DNA from: CBINFS01 sp966250015
GTDB taxonomy: Bacteria > Bacteroidota > Rhodothermia > Rhodothermales > DASSAV01
Direction of reading: 5' to 3'
Length of the DNA: 28,487 nt
NCBI GenBank assembly: GCA_966250015.1
Contig: CBINFS010000044.1
Location: 1 to 28,487, forward strand
The notes beneath the pieces are model-generated. The model made no database searches. It was not told the origin of the DNA and saw only the letters and a list, made by a program, of their open reading frames with translations. Position 1 is the stretch's first letter, and every line of letters starts with the position of its first letter. The position numbers were made by a program, and so were the translations under genes. Below are positions 16,964 to 23,762 of this stretch, in pieces.

Positions 16964-17932
16964 TTACTCCGTTGCGGCCTTGACTCGCATCGGCCCTAAT
17001 GCCTGCCTGTAGGTTTCGGGGGTATGTAGATTCAGCTCCACTTCGTCGATGATGCCGCCCAAGTTCAGAACGGCGGATACTTTGCCCGTCGACGCATCGA
17101 CGGCGGTAATGTGGCCCAGGTACACCGCGTCGCCGACGCCCACCTGTCGGTGCCCTTTTTCATCGTGGAACACGGCCTTGTTGCCCACGATTCCGACCAG
17201 GCTCGCCTTCTGAAGGTCGATCAGCCCGTGCGTGTTCGGCGGAAGCTGCTCCATGACCACGGGGAAGAAGGGATTGGCAACCGGATGGGGCGTCGGCAGC
17301 ACGTCCATCGGGACGGGGGGAAGCTTGCCTGCGACCATGGCCGCCATCGAGTCGGGTGCGCTCGCTCCTTCGGGCCCGCCGAAGAAAGCGTCGAGGTTCA
17401 TACTGAACGACACCATCACCTGCATCCGTTCATTGCCCGTTTCCTCGTCGGGCGTGAACAAGTCGATGTGCTCCAGCGTCAGGTCGCGGATCCGGTAGAA
17501 GTCGCGGTTGTTTTCGATCTCCCACACGAAGCGGTAAAGACTCGAGTAGTACGCCCGTCCCGTGACGTTGAACGTGTAGTAGCTGTAGGTCCCGTGCCGC
17601 TGTACGCCGTTGAGCGCGATGTCGAAGTTTTTGAATCCCGCCGCCGTGAGCTCGTTGAGGTAGCCTACGACCTCGTGGCTGGTCAGGGTCGCGGGAATCA
17701 CCTTGTAGCGGGCGCGCCAGCGGGCGACGGCATCGTCGGCCATCTCCTTCGACGAAGCAGCTTCGGTGAGCAGCGACGACACCTCGTCCTGCTTCAGGCG
17801 GACGACCTGCTCCGCCTTCTGAACCTGTTCGAGCTCGTCCGGTTGTTTGAAGAAGGTAACGTAGGCACCGACGATTACGGTCAGTACCCAGCACGCCACC
17901 AGGGTGAGCAGGTTGTTACCAAGTATCGGCAT
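16964..17932 (-). CDS. PilO-PilP fusion protein
   Basis: A 322-residue inner-membrane protein that seems to join two alignment-complex parts. Residues 1-60 are PilO-like: one membrane helix (LLTLVACWVLTVIVGAYVTF), then a coiled-coil stretch. About 85-185 forms the PilO-type ferredoxin-like domain (HEVVGYLNELTAAGFKNFDIAL, then YYTFNVTGRAYYSSLYRFVWEIENN). A Pro-rich linker (about 200-240, ANPFFPVV) follows. The rest is PilP-like: LVGIVGNKAVFHDEKGHRQVGVGDAVYLGHITAVDASTG, with the repeating beta pattern of the homology-region domain that contacts the secretin. PilP is normally a separate lipoprotein. No lipobox is present here. The gene sits between the PilMN fusion and the secretin, exactly where pilO and pilP belong. 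Confidence 0.7.
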   Translation of the reverse strand: MPILGNNLLTLVACWVLTVIVGAYVTFFKQPDELEQVQKAEQVVRLKQDEVSSLLTEAASSKEMADDAVARWRARYKVIPATLTSHEVVGYLNELTAAGFKNFDIALNGVQRHGTYSYYTFNVTGRAYYSSLYRFVWEIENNRDFYRIRDLTLEHIDLFTPDEETGNERMQVMVSFSMNLDAFFGGPEGASAPDSMAAMVAGKLPPVPMDVLPTPHPVANPFFPVVMEQLPPNTHGLIDLQKASLVGIVGNKAVFHDEKGHRQVGVGDAVYLGHITAVDASTGKVSAVLNLGGIIDEVELNLHTPETYRQALGPMRVKAATE

Positions 17933-17977
17933 CTCAAACCTTCATTTATCGGTTATTGTCGCAGCTCTGGTTATTCT

Positions 17978-18038
17978 CCGGTATCGGTCCATTTCGCACC
18001 GACAAAAGGCCCGTGCCGGTTTATTTCAGTGATACCGG
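17978..18038 (-). other. intercistronic inverted repeat
   Basis: CCGGTATC (17978-17985) pairs with GATACCGG (18031-18038) across the stop codon of the PilMN-like gene, in the 88-base gap before the PilOP-like gene. A smaller TCGGT/ACCGA stem sits inside it. It could shape the transcript between the two genes. There is no poly-T tail, so it is unlikely to be a terminator. Confidence 0.3.
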
Positions 18039-19853
18039 TCTGGCAGTCGTCTGCTGGTTTTCCGGAAGGGCCGCCCGCTCGTCGCGAGCCGCCTGGATCG
18101 TCGCCGCGGCCTTCTCGCGCAGGTACCGCGCCGCCTCGGGAAGGTCGTGTTCGAGCGGGAAGACCATGGTAAAGGAGTAGACCGGGTGCCCCCTGATTTC
18201 ACTGAACGTCATCGACTCGATGTCGCCATCGGTCCGGTCGGCGAGGCCGACTACGCGGTCACGCGACGTGGCATTCCCGGTGATCCGTACGGTCGAGCCG
18301 TTGGGTTGCCAGCTTTCGATCCAGACACCTTTCAGCGCGGCGGTGTGGCGGTTGACCTCTTCGAGGCCCCGGCTCCACTTGTCGCTGCCGACCAGCAGCG
18401 TGTCGAGCAGGTTGAGCGCGTTCATGTATCCCGTGTAGGCAGCCTGGAGGCTGTCGATGCGAGCCTGGAGAATGTGGACGTCCGTGTCGGCCAGCTCAGG
18501 GGGATACTTGCGTAGCTCATCGCGATAAACGTCGATCTTGCTCTCCATCACGACGTACCGCCCGGCGAAGAAGAACGCGGTCAGGAAAAGAATGGTGTAC
18601 ATTGCCGGCACCTGCCACTGGATGCGGAACTGGAGCCGGCGCTGTTTGAAACGCTTCGACAGCAGGTCGATTTTTTCGAAGAACGGCTCGTAGAACGGGT
18701 CGCCGACCACGCGCGTGGCTACACCTGCCGCTGCAACCGCCGACGCCGCCTTGCCCAACCCTTCACCTTCCGCCACGTCCAGACGAATCGTACGGCGAAG
18801 CGATGCAACCTTGGCGTCGGGGAAGAAGAGCGTGAAGCTCTCGATCATGTCCTCTTCGCGCTCTTCACTCAGGAGCAGCACGTCGTGTACGTCGTCGATG
18901 CCGTACTCGTCCTGGAGGAGCAATACGCGGCTGCAAATCGTATCGGGTGAATCGAAGACGGTGAGCGACCGCATACTCTCGAAGTGTCGGAGCGTATTGC
19001 CCTGGACGAACAGCACAAGGGTGTCCTCCGTGCCGGCGCGAACGATCAGGGTGTGTCCCGGTCCCTGCCCGGCGTCAGACGGCTCACGCTCCGCACTCCA
19101 CGCGCGCGCAAGGCCGAGGAAGACCGAGGTCTCGGTGTCGAGAAGCCGAACCAGCGGCATCACCTCGTCCTTCTGCTGGCGGATGACGCTCAGGGTGCCG
19201 GCAACCGAGTCGCCCGTCTTCGGGAAGACCGCGAGGTACCGTTCCGAGCCGTCTTCAGCAGGCGTCATGGGAATGAACGCAAGGCGTTCGTGGTCGATAT
19301 CGCCCTTGTACGTTTCGGCGAGCAGCGTCGTCAGGGCGTCCCGGCCGGACTTTTTGGAACGAGCGGCCTTGCTCGAACCCTTCTTTTTCTCACCCGTGCC
19401 CGGGGGGACGCGCAGCTCGACGTGAACGACGTCGGACGAGGTGGCGCAGAAGGCCACGATGGGCTCGCCGAATCCGTCCTCGCGTACGTGCTGGAGGATT
19501 TCGCTCAGCTCATAAGCAAACGAGGCCACCTGTCCCCCGGCTTCCGGATTCAGGGCGTCCTCGGGCTTGATCGGCTCGGCGCCGGCAAATTCCGAAGCGA
19601 GAAAGAGCTCGTTGCCTCCGCCCATCCCATCGCCGAACTGGATCGTAAAGTCGTTGCCCGACGAGTCGTCGATGAAGGGCTGTCCACCCGTCGCCAGAGT
19701 CGGCTGGGAAATCATCGGCCGGGCGCTTCTCGGACGGGTGTAGTATTTCAACAGTGCCGGGTTGTCCGTTCCGGGCTGTAGCAGGACGGCGTGGACCGCC
19801 CGGCTCGTCGCCGTCACACCCAGTGTGTACCTCGTTGCCCTGTTCGTCTTCAT
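18021..19853 (-). CDS. PilM-PilN fusion (GspL-like) protein
   Basis: A 610-residue protein that appears to merge PilM and PilN, as GspL does in type II secretion. Residues 1-405 are a cytoplasmic domain built like the actin-like ATPase PilM (TRYTLGVTATSRAVHAVLL at the start; later LVRLLDTETSVFLGLARAW and TLIVRAGTEDTLVLFVQGNTL). A basic linker (about 155-168, KKKGSSKAARSKK) and an acidic/Gly-rich loop (about 60-100) interrupt it. One membrane helix lies at about 414-435. A coiled coil (about 436-500) and a PilN-like periplasmic domain follow (WIESWQPNGSTVRITGNATSRDRVV, then SMTFSEIRG, YSFTMVFPL). The ATP-binding motifs of PilM are not obvious, so nucleotide binding is uncertain. The gene follows pilT and precedes the PilOP fusion. 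Confidence 0.75.
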   Translation of the reverse strand: MKTNRATRYTLGVTATSRAVHAVLLQPGTDNPALLKYYTRPRSARPMISQPTLATGGQPFIDDSSGNDFTIQFGDGMGGGNELFLASEFAGAEPIKPEDALNPEAGGQVASFAYELSEILQHVREDGFGEPIVAFCATSSDVVHVELRVPPGTGEKKKGSSKAARSKKSGRDALTTLLAETYKGDIDHERLAFIPMTPAEDGSERYLAVFPKTGDSVAGTLSVIRQQKDEVMPLVRLLDTETSVFLGLARAWSAEREPSDAGQGPGHTLIVRAGTEDTLVLFVQGNTLRHFESMRSLTVFDSPDTICSRVLLLQDEYGIDDVHDVLLLSEEREEDMIESFTLFFPDAKVASLRRTIRLDVAEGEGLGKAASAVAAAGVATRVVGDPFYEPFFEKIDLLSKRFKQRRLQFRIQWQVPAMYTILFLTAFFFAGRYVVMESKIDVYRDELRKYPPELADTDVHILQARIDSLQAAYTGYMNALNLLDTLLVGSDKWSRGLEEVNRHTAALKGVWIESWQPNGSTVRITGNATSRDRVVGLADRTDGDIESMTFSEIRGHPVYSFTMVFPLEHDLPEAARYLREKAAATIQAARDERAALPENQQTTARPVSLK

Positions 19854-19921
19854 AGCGTTCGCATCGTTTGGCGGCCGGCACGGGCCGCCCGTTTCATTTC
19901 ACTCGCCGGCTGGCGTATCGT

Positions 19922-21223
19922 CTACATCAACAATTGCGCGAGGCGTTTCTTGTTGTTTGCATAGTCCATTGCAGTCTCCGGCGTGATCAGCCGCTGCTTC
20001 ACGAGGCGGTAGAGGTCCTGCTCCATCGTTATCAGCCCCTGGGCGCCGCCCTCCCACATCATCTGGTAAATCTCGCCCGTGTTGTTGTTTTTGATGGCGG
20101 CGCGCGCGGACGAGGTCATCCAGAGCACTTCCTTGGCCAGCACGCGGCCGCCACCGATCTTCGGGCAGAGTTTCTGTGAAATGATGCCCCGCAGGACGTC
20201 GGCCAGGCGGTTCCGGATACGTTCCTGCTCGTCCGACGGATATTCGCCGATGATGCGGTCGATGCTTTCCACCGCCGAGCTCGTGTGAAGCGTCGAAAAG
20301 ACTTTGTGCCCGGAGTCGGTGATCTCGAGCGCGGCGGAGATCGTCGTAGGATCGCGCATCTCGCCTATGATGATGATGTCGGGGTCCTGACGGAGCGCCT
20401 GGACGATGCCCTCCTTGAACGTCCGCACGTCTTTCCCGACCTCGCGGTGGCGTACGATGCACTTCTTCGATTTGTGCATGTATTCGATCGGTTTACCGAT
20501 CACCACGATGTGCGCCGCCACGTCTTCATTGTTCGCGTCGACCACCGCGTCGAGCGTCGTGCTCTTACCAGAGCCGGTAACGCCGGTCACCAGGGTCAGG
20601 CCGTCGCGCTCGTGCTGGAACATCAGGCTCCGCTCGATGAGCGGGTGAAACCCGAGCGACTTCATCGGCCGGACCTTATCCGTGATGGCGCGCATGTTCA
20701 GGCCGAGGTGGTCGTAGTCGAAGTACACCGTTGCACGGAATCGGCGGCGCGGCTCGTCCGGACTGAACGTCGGTAGCTGGAACGAGAAGTCCACCGAGTA
20801 CTCTTCGAACAGCACCGCCATCTGGTTTTTATTGAGGATGCTGAGGAAGAGTGCGTCGGTTTCGTCTTCGGTGTACTCACCCATCTCGGGGTAGGGCATC
20901 TTGTCACCGTGGACGCGATACCAGATCTTGCCGTTGCAGCCGGGCCCACCCGCGTCGATGTCGCTCGCGTCGATCTCGAGCATGTACTTGACGAACGCCT
21001 CGACCATCTCGTGCAGCGCCGTCCGGTCTTTGTCGAGCAGCGAGTTCACCTGGTCTGCGAGGAAACGTATCCGGTCCTCGCCGTGGGCGTTGTGGGGGAT
21101 CGCCTGAGTGATCGTCTTACAGATCTTGGGCAACGGCGGTACGGTCACCCGGCTCCTCACTCGAGGCGCCGTGGTGGCAGCTACCGTGTGTCGCGCAAGT
21201 AATTCGTTCAGTGCTGGATTCAT
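19922..21223 (-). CDS. pilT: PilT-like retraction ATPase with altered Asp box
   Basis: A 433-residue hexameric ATPase of the PilT/GspE class. The first 40 residues are not PilT-like. The N-domain block (DASDIDAGGPGCNGKIWYRV) matches the PilT 'ASDLHL...PPMIRVDG' region but lacks the His. The C-domain has Walker A GVTGSGKST (214-222), Walker B IIIIGEMRD (283-291) and the His box KVFSTLHT (307-314). The Asp box reads VIGKPIEYMH (241-250), where PilT normally has TIEDPIEFVH, so the paired E-D is replaced by G-K. The C-terminal AIRNLIREGK region reads AAIKNNNTGE. It would drive fibre retraction or a related motion at the inner membrane. ATG 21223 has GAGG about nine bases upstream. Confidence 0.85.
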   Translation of the reverse strand: MNPALNELLARHTVAATTAPRVRSRVTVPPLPKICKTITQAIPHNAHGEDRIRFLADQVNSLLDKDRTALHEMVEAFVKYMLEIDASDIDAGGPGCNGKIWYRVHGDKMPYPEMGEYTEDETDALFLSILNKNQMAVLFEEYSVDFSFQLPTFSPDEPRRRFRATVYFDYDHLGLNMRAITDKVRPMKSLGFHPLIERSLMFQHERDGLTLVTGVTGSGKSTTLDAVVDANNEDVAAHIVVIGKPIEYMHKSKKCIVRHREVGKDVRTFKEGIVQALRQDPDIIIIGEMRDPTTISAALEITDSGHKVFSTLHTSSAVESIDRIIGEYPSDEQERIRNRLADVLRGIISQKLCPKIGGGRVLAKEVLWMTSSARAAIKNNNTGEIYQMMWEGGAQGLITMEQDLYRLVKQRLITPETAMDYANNKKRLAQLLM

Positions 21224-21237
21224 TCCTGTCGCCTCAC

Positions 21238-21249
21238 TTCAGTACTGAA
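21238..21249. promoter_or_regulatory. 12-bp perfect palindrome before pilT
   Basis: TTCAGTACTGAA is identical to its reverse complement and lies 14 bases upstream of the pilT ATG. The surrounding gap (21224-21331) has no clear promoter. It could be an operator or chance; a 12-bp perfect palindrome next to a start codon is worth noting. Confidence 0.25.
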
Positions 21250-21331
21250 TGATTCTGTAAGCCGTTTTTTTGCCGTTTCTGGTACCTTATCAACGTATCG
21301 ACTGCATATAGTGGGGGTTAAGCGCCGCGCA

Positions 21332-22462
21332 TTATCGTTCGGCGTAAGAAATCATTTTCAAGGTCGTCTCCATGCCTTCGGCCGTCAGCGCCGGCGAGGC
21401 CTTGACGAAGTAGATGTCCGGGGTGCCGCTGATTTTTGCCGTTCCCCCGGCCACGACGTTACCGTAGATGCGCGGGGTTCCGTGGAACGTCACGTCACCT
21501 GCGGCAACCATCTGACCCCACAGGGTCTTTGCGTTCCCGCCGATATCGATGTTGCCGTTGCAATAAAAGGCGTAGTTGGACTCAGCCGGCCCCTCATGCG
21601 TGCCGACCTGCACGTTGCCGGTGAAGTTGATGTTGCCCTCAACCAGGAACATTACGTAGCCGGTGAGCTGCGTATTGCCGACGGCGCTCAGGTTGCCCTT
21701 CACGTGCCAGACGTACGGGTTCTCGCGACTTGCAGACAGCTGGCTGAAGTCGTAGCTGCCGGAAAGGACCACGTCTCCTGCCGTGACCGAATCCGTGCCG
21801 ACCTTCATGGCAATGGCGTCCATGTCGAAGGTCGGGATGTCGATCTTGTCCACTTTCTGGATGACCGGCTCCCCGGTGTCGTTGCTATACGGCTTGAAGA
21901 CGTTCGGGTGCTTGACGTCGGCAGTCGTCACGTACGTGCCGAATCCACGGATGCTGGCCGCGTTGCCTTTAACCGTCAGCTTGCCGTTCGTATGGATGTT
22001 CGCATTGAACACGGCATCGTCCGTACCGGCGACCCGGATGGTGTCGAAGGAGACGTTTCCGTTGATGGTCAGGTCCTTCTCGGTCAGCAGGGCGTGTTTG
22101 AGGTAAGCCGGAACGTCCGGTGGGATGACCACTTCTTTTTCGATCGTGGCGTAAATCGTGTAGGTCCGGCCTCCGGCTTTTCCGCGAGAGACGACCTCGG
22201 CGTTGCTGCCTTTGATCGAGACGTCGACCTTGAACGATCCGTCGCCGTACGGCTTCGGCCCGACGTTCAGGGGAGAGAAGGACGTGGCGAGTTCCTGTTT
22301 GGCCAGGTTGAACCCAGCGAGTGCGGCGTTGCGGGCGACCACTTCGTACTGGTAATCGGCAACGTCTTCGTTTGTGGCGAGCATGCCCCGTTGAGCGCTC
22401 ATACCGTAGTAGGCGCCCATGACGACGAGGGCTGCGATGGCCAAAAGAGCTGCTTTACCCAT
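21332..22462 (-). CDS. pilin-like (PilX-type) protein with beta-solenoid body
   Basis: A 376-residue membrane-anchored protein. One N-terminal helix (KAALLAIAALVVMGAYYGMSA) is followed by an Asn/Ala-rich segment, NEDVADYQYEVVARNAALAGFNLAKQEL, similar to the start of PilX-type minor pilins. There is no Gly|Phe prepilin cleavage site and no Glu5. The rest (about 110-360) is rich in short Gly/Asn/Thr repeats of the type LTINGNVSFDTI, KLTVKGNAASI, KGNLSAVGNTQLTG, EGNINFTGNVQVG, NGNIDIGGNAKTLWG, AAGDVTFHGTPRIYGNVVAGG, the spacing expected for a beta-solenoid (bactofilin- or adhesin-like). I chose ATG 22462 because GGAGGG lies 8 bases upstream; a TTG at 22489 is only in-frame extension. A surface, tip or scaffold role is inferred. 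Confidence 0.7.
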   Translation of the reverse strand: MGKAALLAIAALVVMGAYYGMSAQRGMLATNEDVADYQYEVVARNAALAGFNLAKQELATSFSPLNVGPKPYGDGSFKVDVSIKGSNAEVVSRGKAGGRTYTIYATIEKEVVIPPDVPAYLKHALLTEKDLTINGNVSFDTIRVAGTDDAVFNANIHTNGKLTVKGNAASIRGFGTYVTTADVKHPNVFKPYSNDTGEPVIQKVDKIDIPTFDMDAIAMKVGTDSVTAGDVVLSGSYDFSQLSASRENPYVWHVKGNLSAVGNTQLTGYVMFLVEGNINFTGNVQVGTHEGPAESNYAFYCNGNIDIGGNAKTLWGQMVAAGDVTFHGTPRIYGNVVAGGTAKISGTPDIYFVKASPALTAEGMETTLKMISYAER

Positions 22463-22470
22463 AGTTGATA

Positions 22471-22478
22471 CCCTCCTC
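22471..22478 (-). promoter_or_regulatory. ribosome-binding site deciding the start at 22462
   Basis: The minus strand reads GAGGAGGG here, a strong anti-16S match, eight bases before the ATG at 22462. It lies inside the longer open frame that begins with TTG at 22489, which shows that the shorter product is the real one. Confidence 0.8.
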
Positions 22479-22503
22479 AAGGAAGACAAATCATAGCGTG
22501 TGA

Positions 22504-23073
22504 TTAAAAAATGCCGTTGAGCGATCGAAGGAGCGGCGGATGGAACGTGGCTTCCCAGCCAGCACGGCCGACCGTCTGCTCCTCAGCAAAGGGGGCCACT
22601 GCCTCGTAGCGTACGTGGATCCTCCGGGCGTCGGTCGTCAGATAGGCCGGCTGGCCGTCTTCATTCAGCGCCCTGATCGTCCAACTGGTTATCGTGGGCA
22701 TGCTCGCCCCGGAAGCCACCATCGTACCTCCCTTCTTCTCGAGCCGCTGGATCTGGTAGAGATCAACCGTATCCCTCTTCTCCACGAACACGCGCTTGTA
22801 GGCGATTTCTACCTTGGTGGTATCCGTCGAGTCGACCTGCGCGAAAAACGTAAACGTTTTGGTGTAGGGGTCCTCTTCGGTCGTCACGACCTTGCTGACT
22901 CCTTGCAGATCGCGCTTCAGCGTATTGATAAAGCTGAGTTCCTGCTTGTTGAGTGCGTTGTAATTGATCGTTTCGATGGTCGTCTCCCTGTCGCGCCGGT
23001 TGATCGCGATCAGCGCCAGGAAAACCAGGCTTGCGACAATGATGGAAGCTGCGTGATCGATGATAAATTGCAT
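22504..23073 (-). CDS. pilin-like (PilW-type) membrane protein
   Basis: A 189-residue protein with an N-terminal membrane helix (about 6-24, AASIIVASLVFLALIAI) and a mostly beta periplasmic body. Residues 38-62 (YNALNKQELSFINTLKRDLQGVSKV) have the 'YNA-x-Q-x-F-x-x-x-L-x-x-DL' pattern of PilW-type minor pilins. No prepilin leader or Glu5 is present. The body includes VEIAYKRVFVEKRDTVDLYQIQRLEKK and a C-terminal RIHVRYEAVAPF region. It starts at an ATG (23073) with AGGATGGG seven bases upstream. It lies between two other pilin-like genes and likely forms a shared complex with them. Function inferred from position and N-terminal pattern only. Confidence 0.65.
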   Translation of the reverse strand: MQFIIDHAASIIVASLVFLALIAINRRDRETTIETINYNALNKQELSFINTLKRDLQGVSKVVTTEEDPYTKTFTFFAQVDSTDTTKVEIAYKRVFVEKRDTVDLYQIQRLEKKGGTMVASGASMPTITSWTIRALNEDGQPAYLTTDARRIHVRYEAVAPFAEEQTVGRAGWEATFHPPLLRSLNGIF

Positions 23074-23094
23074 GGTCCCATCCTGTTTATGCCG

Positions 23095-23595
23095 TTAAAT
23101 CCAGTCGCATCGGGTGCCGCAGGTGAACGTCTGGGAGAGCTCGACCGTGTCGGGGTTCGCGATGGACGTGCTCCAGGCCCGGACGGTGGCCTTCTTCGCC
23201 TTCGTCCGCCAGGCCACGACCTTCTCCGGGTCTTCGGGGTCAGCGTAAGCGATCGAGCTCTGCAAGTGGAACCAGATCTCACGCCCGTTGACGACCCGCA
23301 TCGTGTCCTTGCTCACGCCGTGGAAGTCGTCGATGTCGTTCTCCTGAAAGTCCGCGGCAAACGGCGGGCCTTCTGTGAGCTGATTGGGCGACGTGATGAC
23401 ACTTCCGTCGGCGACGGCTTCGTCGAATGCTTCCGAGCCTATCCGCTCGAGCCAGTCGACGGCCACACCGGTCGTCTGCATCGAGACTTCGTTTCTCACG
23501 ATGTTTTTCCGCACGTGAACGGCGTTCTGGTATTGACTGACGGTGAGCATCATCACCACCAGCATCGCGAGCAAAGCCAGCATCGTTTGTGGCAT
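23095..23595 (-). CDS. pilin-like (PilV-type) membrane protein
   Basis: A 166-residue protein with a membrane helix right at the N-terminus (MLALLAMLVVMMLTVSQYQN), then a short helical and beta body. The block NEVSMQTTGVAVDWLERIGSEAFDEAV resembles the alpha-helical region after the spine of minor pilins. The C-terminal end is TCGTRCDWI, a C-x3-C pair that could form a disulphide loop as in pilin D-regions. No prepilin cleavage site is visible. The ATG at 23595 has an excellent ribosome-binding site (GGAGGTGA, 23606-23599). It is 167 bases downstream of pilB, the largest gap in the cluster. Confidence 0.6.
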   Translation of the reverse strand: MPQTMLALLAMLVVMMLTVSQYQNAVHVRKNIVRNEVSMQTTGVAVDWLERIGSEAFDEAVADGSVITSPNQLTEGPPFAADFQENDIDDFHGVSKDTMRVVNGREIWFHLQSSIAYADPEDPEKVVAWRTKAKKATVRAWSTSIANPDTVELSQTFTCGTRCDWI

Positions 23596-23716
23596 CGTTC
23601 ACCTCCGATGTAGTTCGGTTCGATCGTCGCCCCGTTCTCCGCCTTCGTACAGGAGTCGCCTTCCCGCCATGCTTCGCACAACAGGCGAGTGGATCCCGCA
23701 CGGGAGCGGGAAAACG

Positions 23717-23754
23717 GGGTGCGCAAACGGTAACCGTGTGCCTTTATCGCACCC
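23717..23754 (-). other. hairpin in the pilB to pilin-like gap
   Basis: GGGTGCG (23717-23723) pairs with CGCACCC (23748-23754), and an inner ACGGT-A-ACCGT dyad lies within the loop. It starts about nine bases after the pilB stop on the minus strand. No T-run follows. It could stabilise or process the transcript so that the pilin-like genes are expressed differently from the ATPase, which is inferred only. Confidence 0.35.
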
Positions 23755-23762
23755 GGTACCCG

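Noticed and set aside
17111..18172. 353-residue plus-strand open frame
   Set aside because: Lies opposite the PilOP- and PilMN-like genes and shows only shadow-type composition.
21311..22468. 385-residue plus-strand open frame opposite the solenoid-like gene
   Set aside because: Antisense shadow; the minus-strand frame has a strong ribosome-binding site, a membrane helix and repeats, and this one has none.
22463..22489. N-terminal extension of the solenoid-like protein from a TTG
   Set aside because: A strong GGAGGG site lies inside this extension, eight bases before the ATG at 22462.
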